From Rhizobium sp. Leaf371 (lineage in GTDB: Bacteria > Pseudomonadota > Alphaproteobacteria > Rhizobiales > Rhizobiaceae), in NCBI RefSeq assembly GCF_001424045.1, contig NZ_LMQB01000023.1, positions 372,001 through 436,000 on the forward strand: a stretch of DNA of 64,000 bases, in the 5' to 3' direction. The notes under the pieces are model-generated. The model worked only from the letters and a program-made list of their open reading frames with translations, was not told the origin of the DNA and searched no databases. The position numbers and the translations under genes were made by a program. Positions 63,674 through 64,000 of the stretch are shown here, one piece after another. Each line of letters begins with the position of its first letter. The stretch's first letter is position 1.

Positions 63674-64000
63674 ATGCCGAATACAATCCGGTTTCACGAA
63701 GGTGATATCGCCGCGGACGACGCTGCGCGTTACAACGGCGCGATTGCCGTGGATACGGAGACGCTCGGCCTCGTGCCGCGCCGCGATCGCCTGTGCCTCG
63801 TTCAATTGTCGCCGGGGGACGGAACGGCCGATATCGTGCAGATCGCGGCGGGGCAGACGATGGCCCCCAATCTGGTGCACATGCTTGCCGACCCTGCCCG
63901 ACAGAAGATCTTTCACTACGGGCGCTTCGATATCGCCGTGCTCTTCCACACCTTCGGCGTCACCACCACGCCGGTGTTCTGCACCAAGATCGCCTCGCGC
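63674..64000 (+). CDS. nrnC: NrnC-type 3'-5' exonuclease (RNase D-like), 3' end cut by the window
   Basis: This is the start of a DEDD-family exonuclease. Residues 27-29 (VDTETLGL) carry the first catalytic Asp and Glu, and IFHYGRFDIAVL carries the next Asp. Alphaproteobacterial NrnC is a short RNase D-like protein that degrades dinucleotides and nano-RNA. The gene continues past base 64000. GGGGATC lies before the ATG. Confidence 0.87.
   Translation, partial: MPNTIRFHEGDIAADDAARYNGAIAVDTETLGLVPRRDRLCLVQLSPGDGTADIVQIAAGQTMAPNLVHMLADPARQKIFHYGRFDIAVLFHTFGVTTTPVFCTKIASR

Noticed and set aside
1-64000. Prophage, transposon, toxin-antitoxin, secretion or anti-phage system
   Set aside because: Gene content is housekeeping and accessory metabolic; no transposase, integrase, capsid, restriction or effector-type gene was found.

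Overview
This 64 kb window looks like an ordinary chromosomal segment of an alphaproteobacterium, most likely a member of the Rhizobiaceae (Agrobacterium/Rhizobium/Ensifer/Shinella type). The reasons are high GC coding sequence and several gene families typical of that group: phosphatidylcholine-forming PmtA, a RopA/Omp2b-type porin, a CycM-like membrane-anchored cytochrome c, an NrnC-type exonuclease, DUF6074, DUF982, DUF2865 and DUF1513 proteins, an erythritol-type eryR-tpiA2-rpiB set, and the gene order ffs-dnaX-ybaB-recR followed by rimP-nusA-ylxR-infB. The species cannot be named from the sequence alone. I see no phage, plasmid, insertion sequence, integron, CRISPR array or rRNA operon.

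Layout. 1-3.1 kb: glycogen genes, with glgX (5' end outside the window) facing glgA across a shared terminator. 3.3-5.5 kb: small stress-type and exported proteins, and a TetR regulator divergent from an 88-residue protein. 5.6-9.3 kb: pncB, then a DeoR regulator with tpiA2 and rpiB, matching the tail of the erythritol locus but without eryABCD. 9.4-11.8 kb: a Zn/Cd/Pb efflux ATPase with a very regular His-Asp repeat and a MerR-type promoter. 11.8-18.3 kb: housekeeping and accessory enzymes (2H phosphoesterase, YbaK, Spx/ArsC-like, zinc deacylase family, guaA, MTA/SAH nucleosidase, thioesterase, TspO). 18.4-23.6 kb: a compact four-gene exported iron/heme-type operon (imelysin, di-heme oxidoreductase, second imelysin, Tat-exported DUF1513 protein). 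23.7-31.1 kb: RNA methyltransferase, RlpA-like protein, SDR, queG, GST, uppP, a 54-residue exported protein and an NDUFA9-like protein. 31.2-43 kb: pyrF, a histidine phosphatase-like protein, pmtA, an agmatinase-family protein, dnaN, rsmI-yraN, a BON protein with a general-stress promoter, an AEC carrier, cytochrome c, kdsB-pheA and a porin. 43-59.4 kb: HIT-nudC, the SRP RNA, dnaX-ybaB, recR, a lytic transglycosylase, an MFS carrier and the rimP-nusA-ylxR-infB translation/transcription operon, whose leader carries a terminator. 59.5-64 kb: phosphomannomutase, tRNA-Leu(CAG), small proteins, a 2-hydroxyacid dehydrogenase and the start of nrnC.

The most noteworthy items are the imelysin/di-heme operon, the triple hairpin block between tpiA2 and rpiB, the MerR-type promoter without a local regulator plus the slippage-prone repeat in the metal ATPase, a candidate CtrA box inside a tandem repeat, an EcfG-type promoter ahead of the BON gene, an intrinsic terminator just after the rimP promoter, and a 54-residue secreted protein that is easy to miss. 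None of these is proof of a wholly new system; each finding states what would confirm or refute it.
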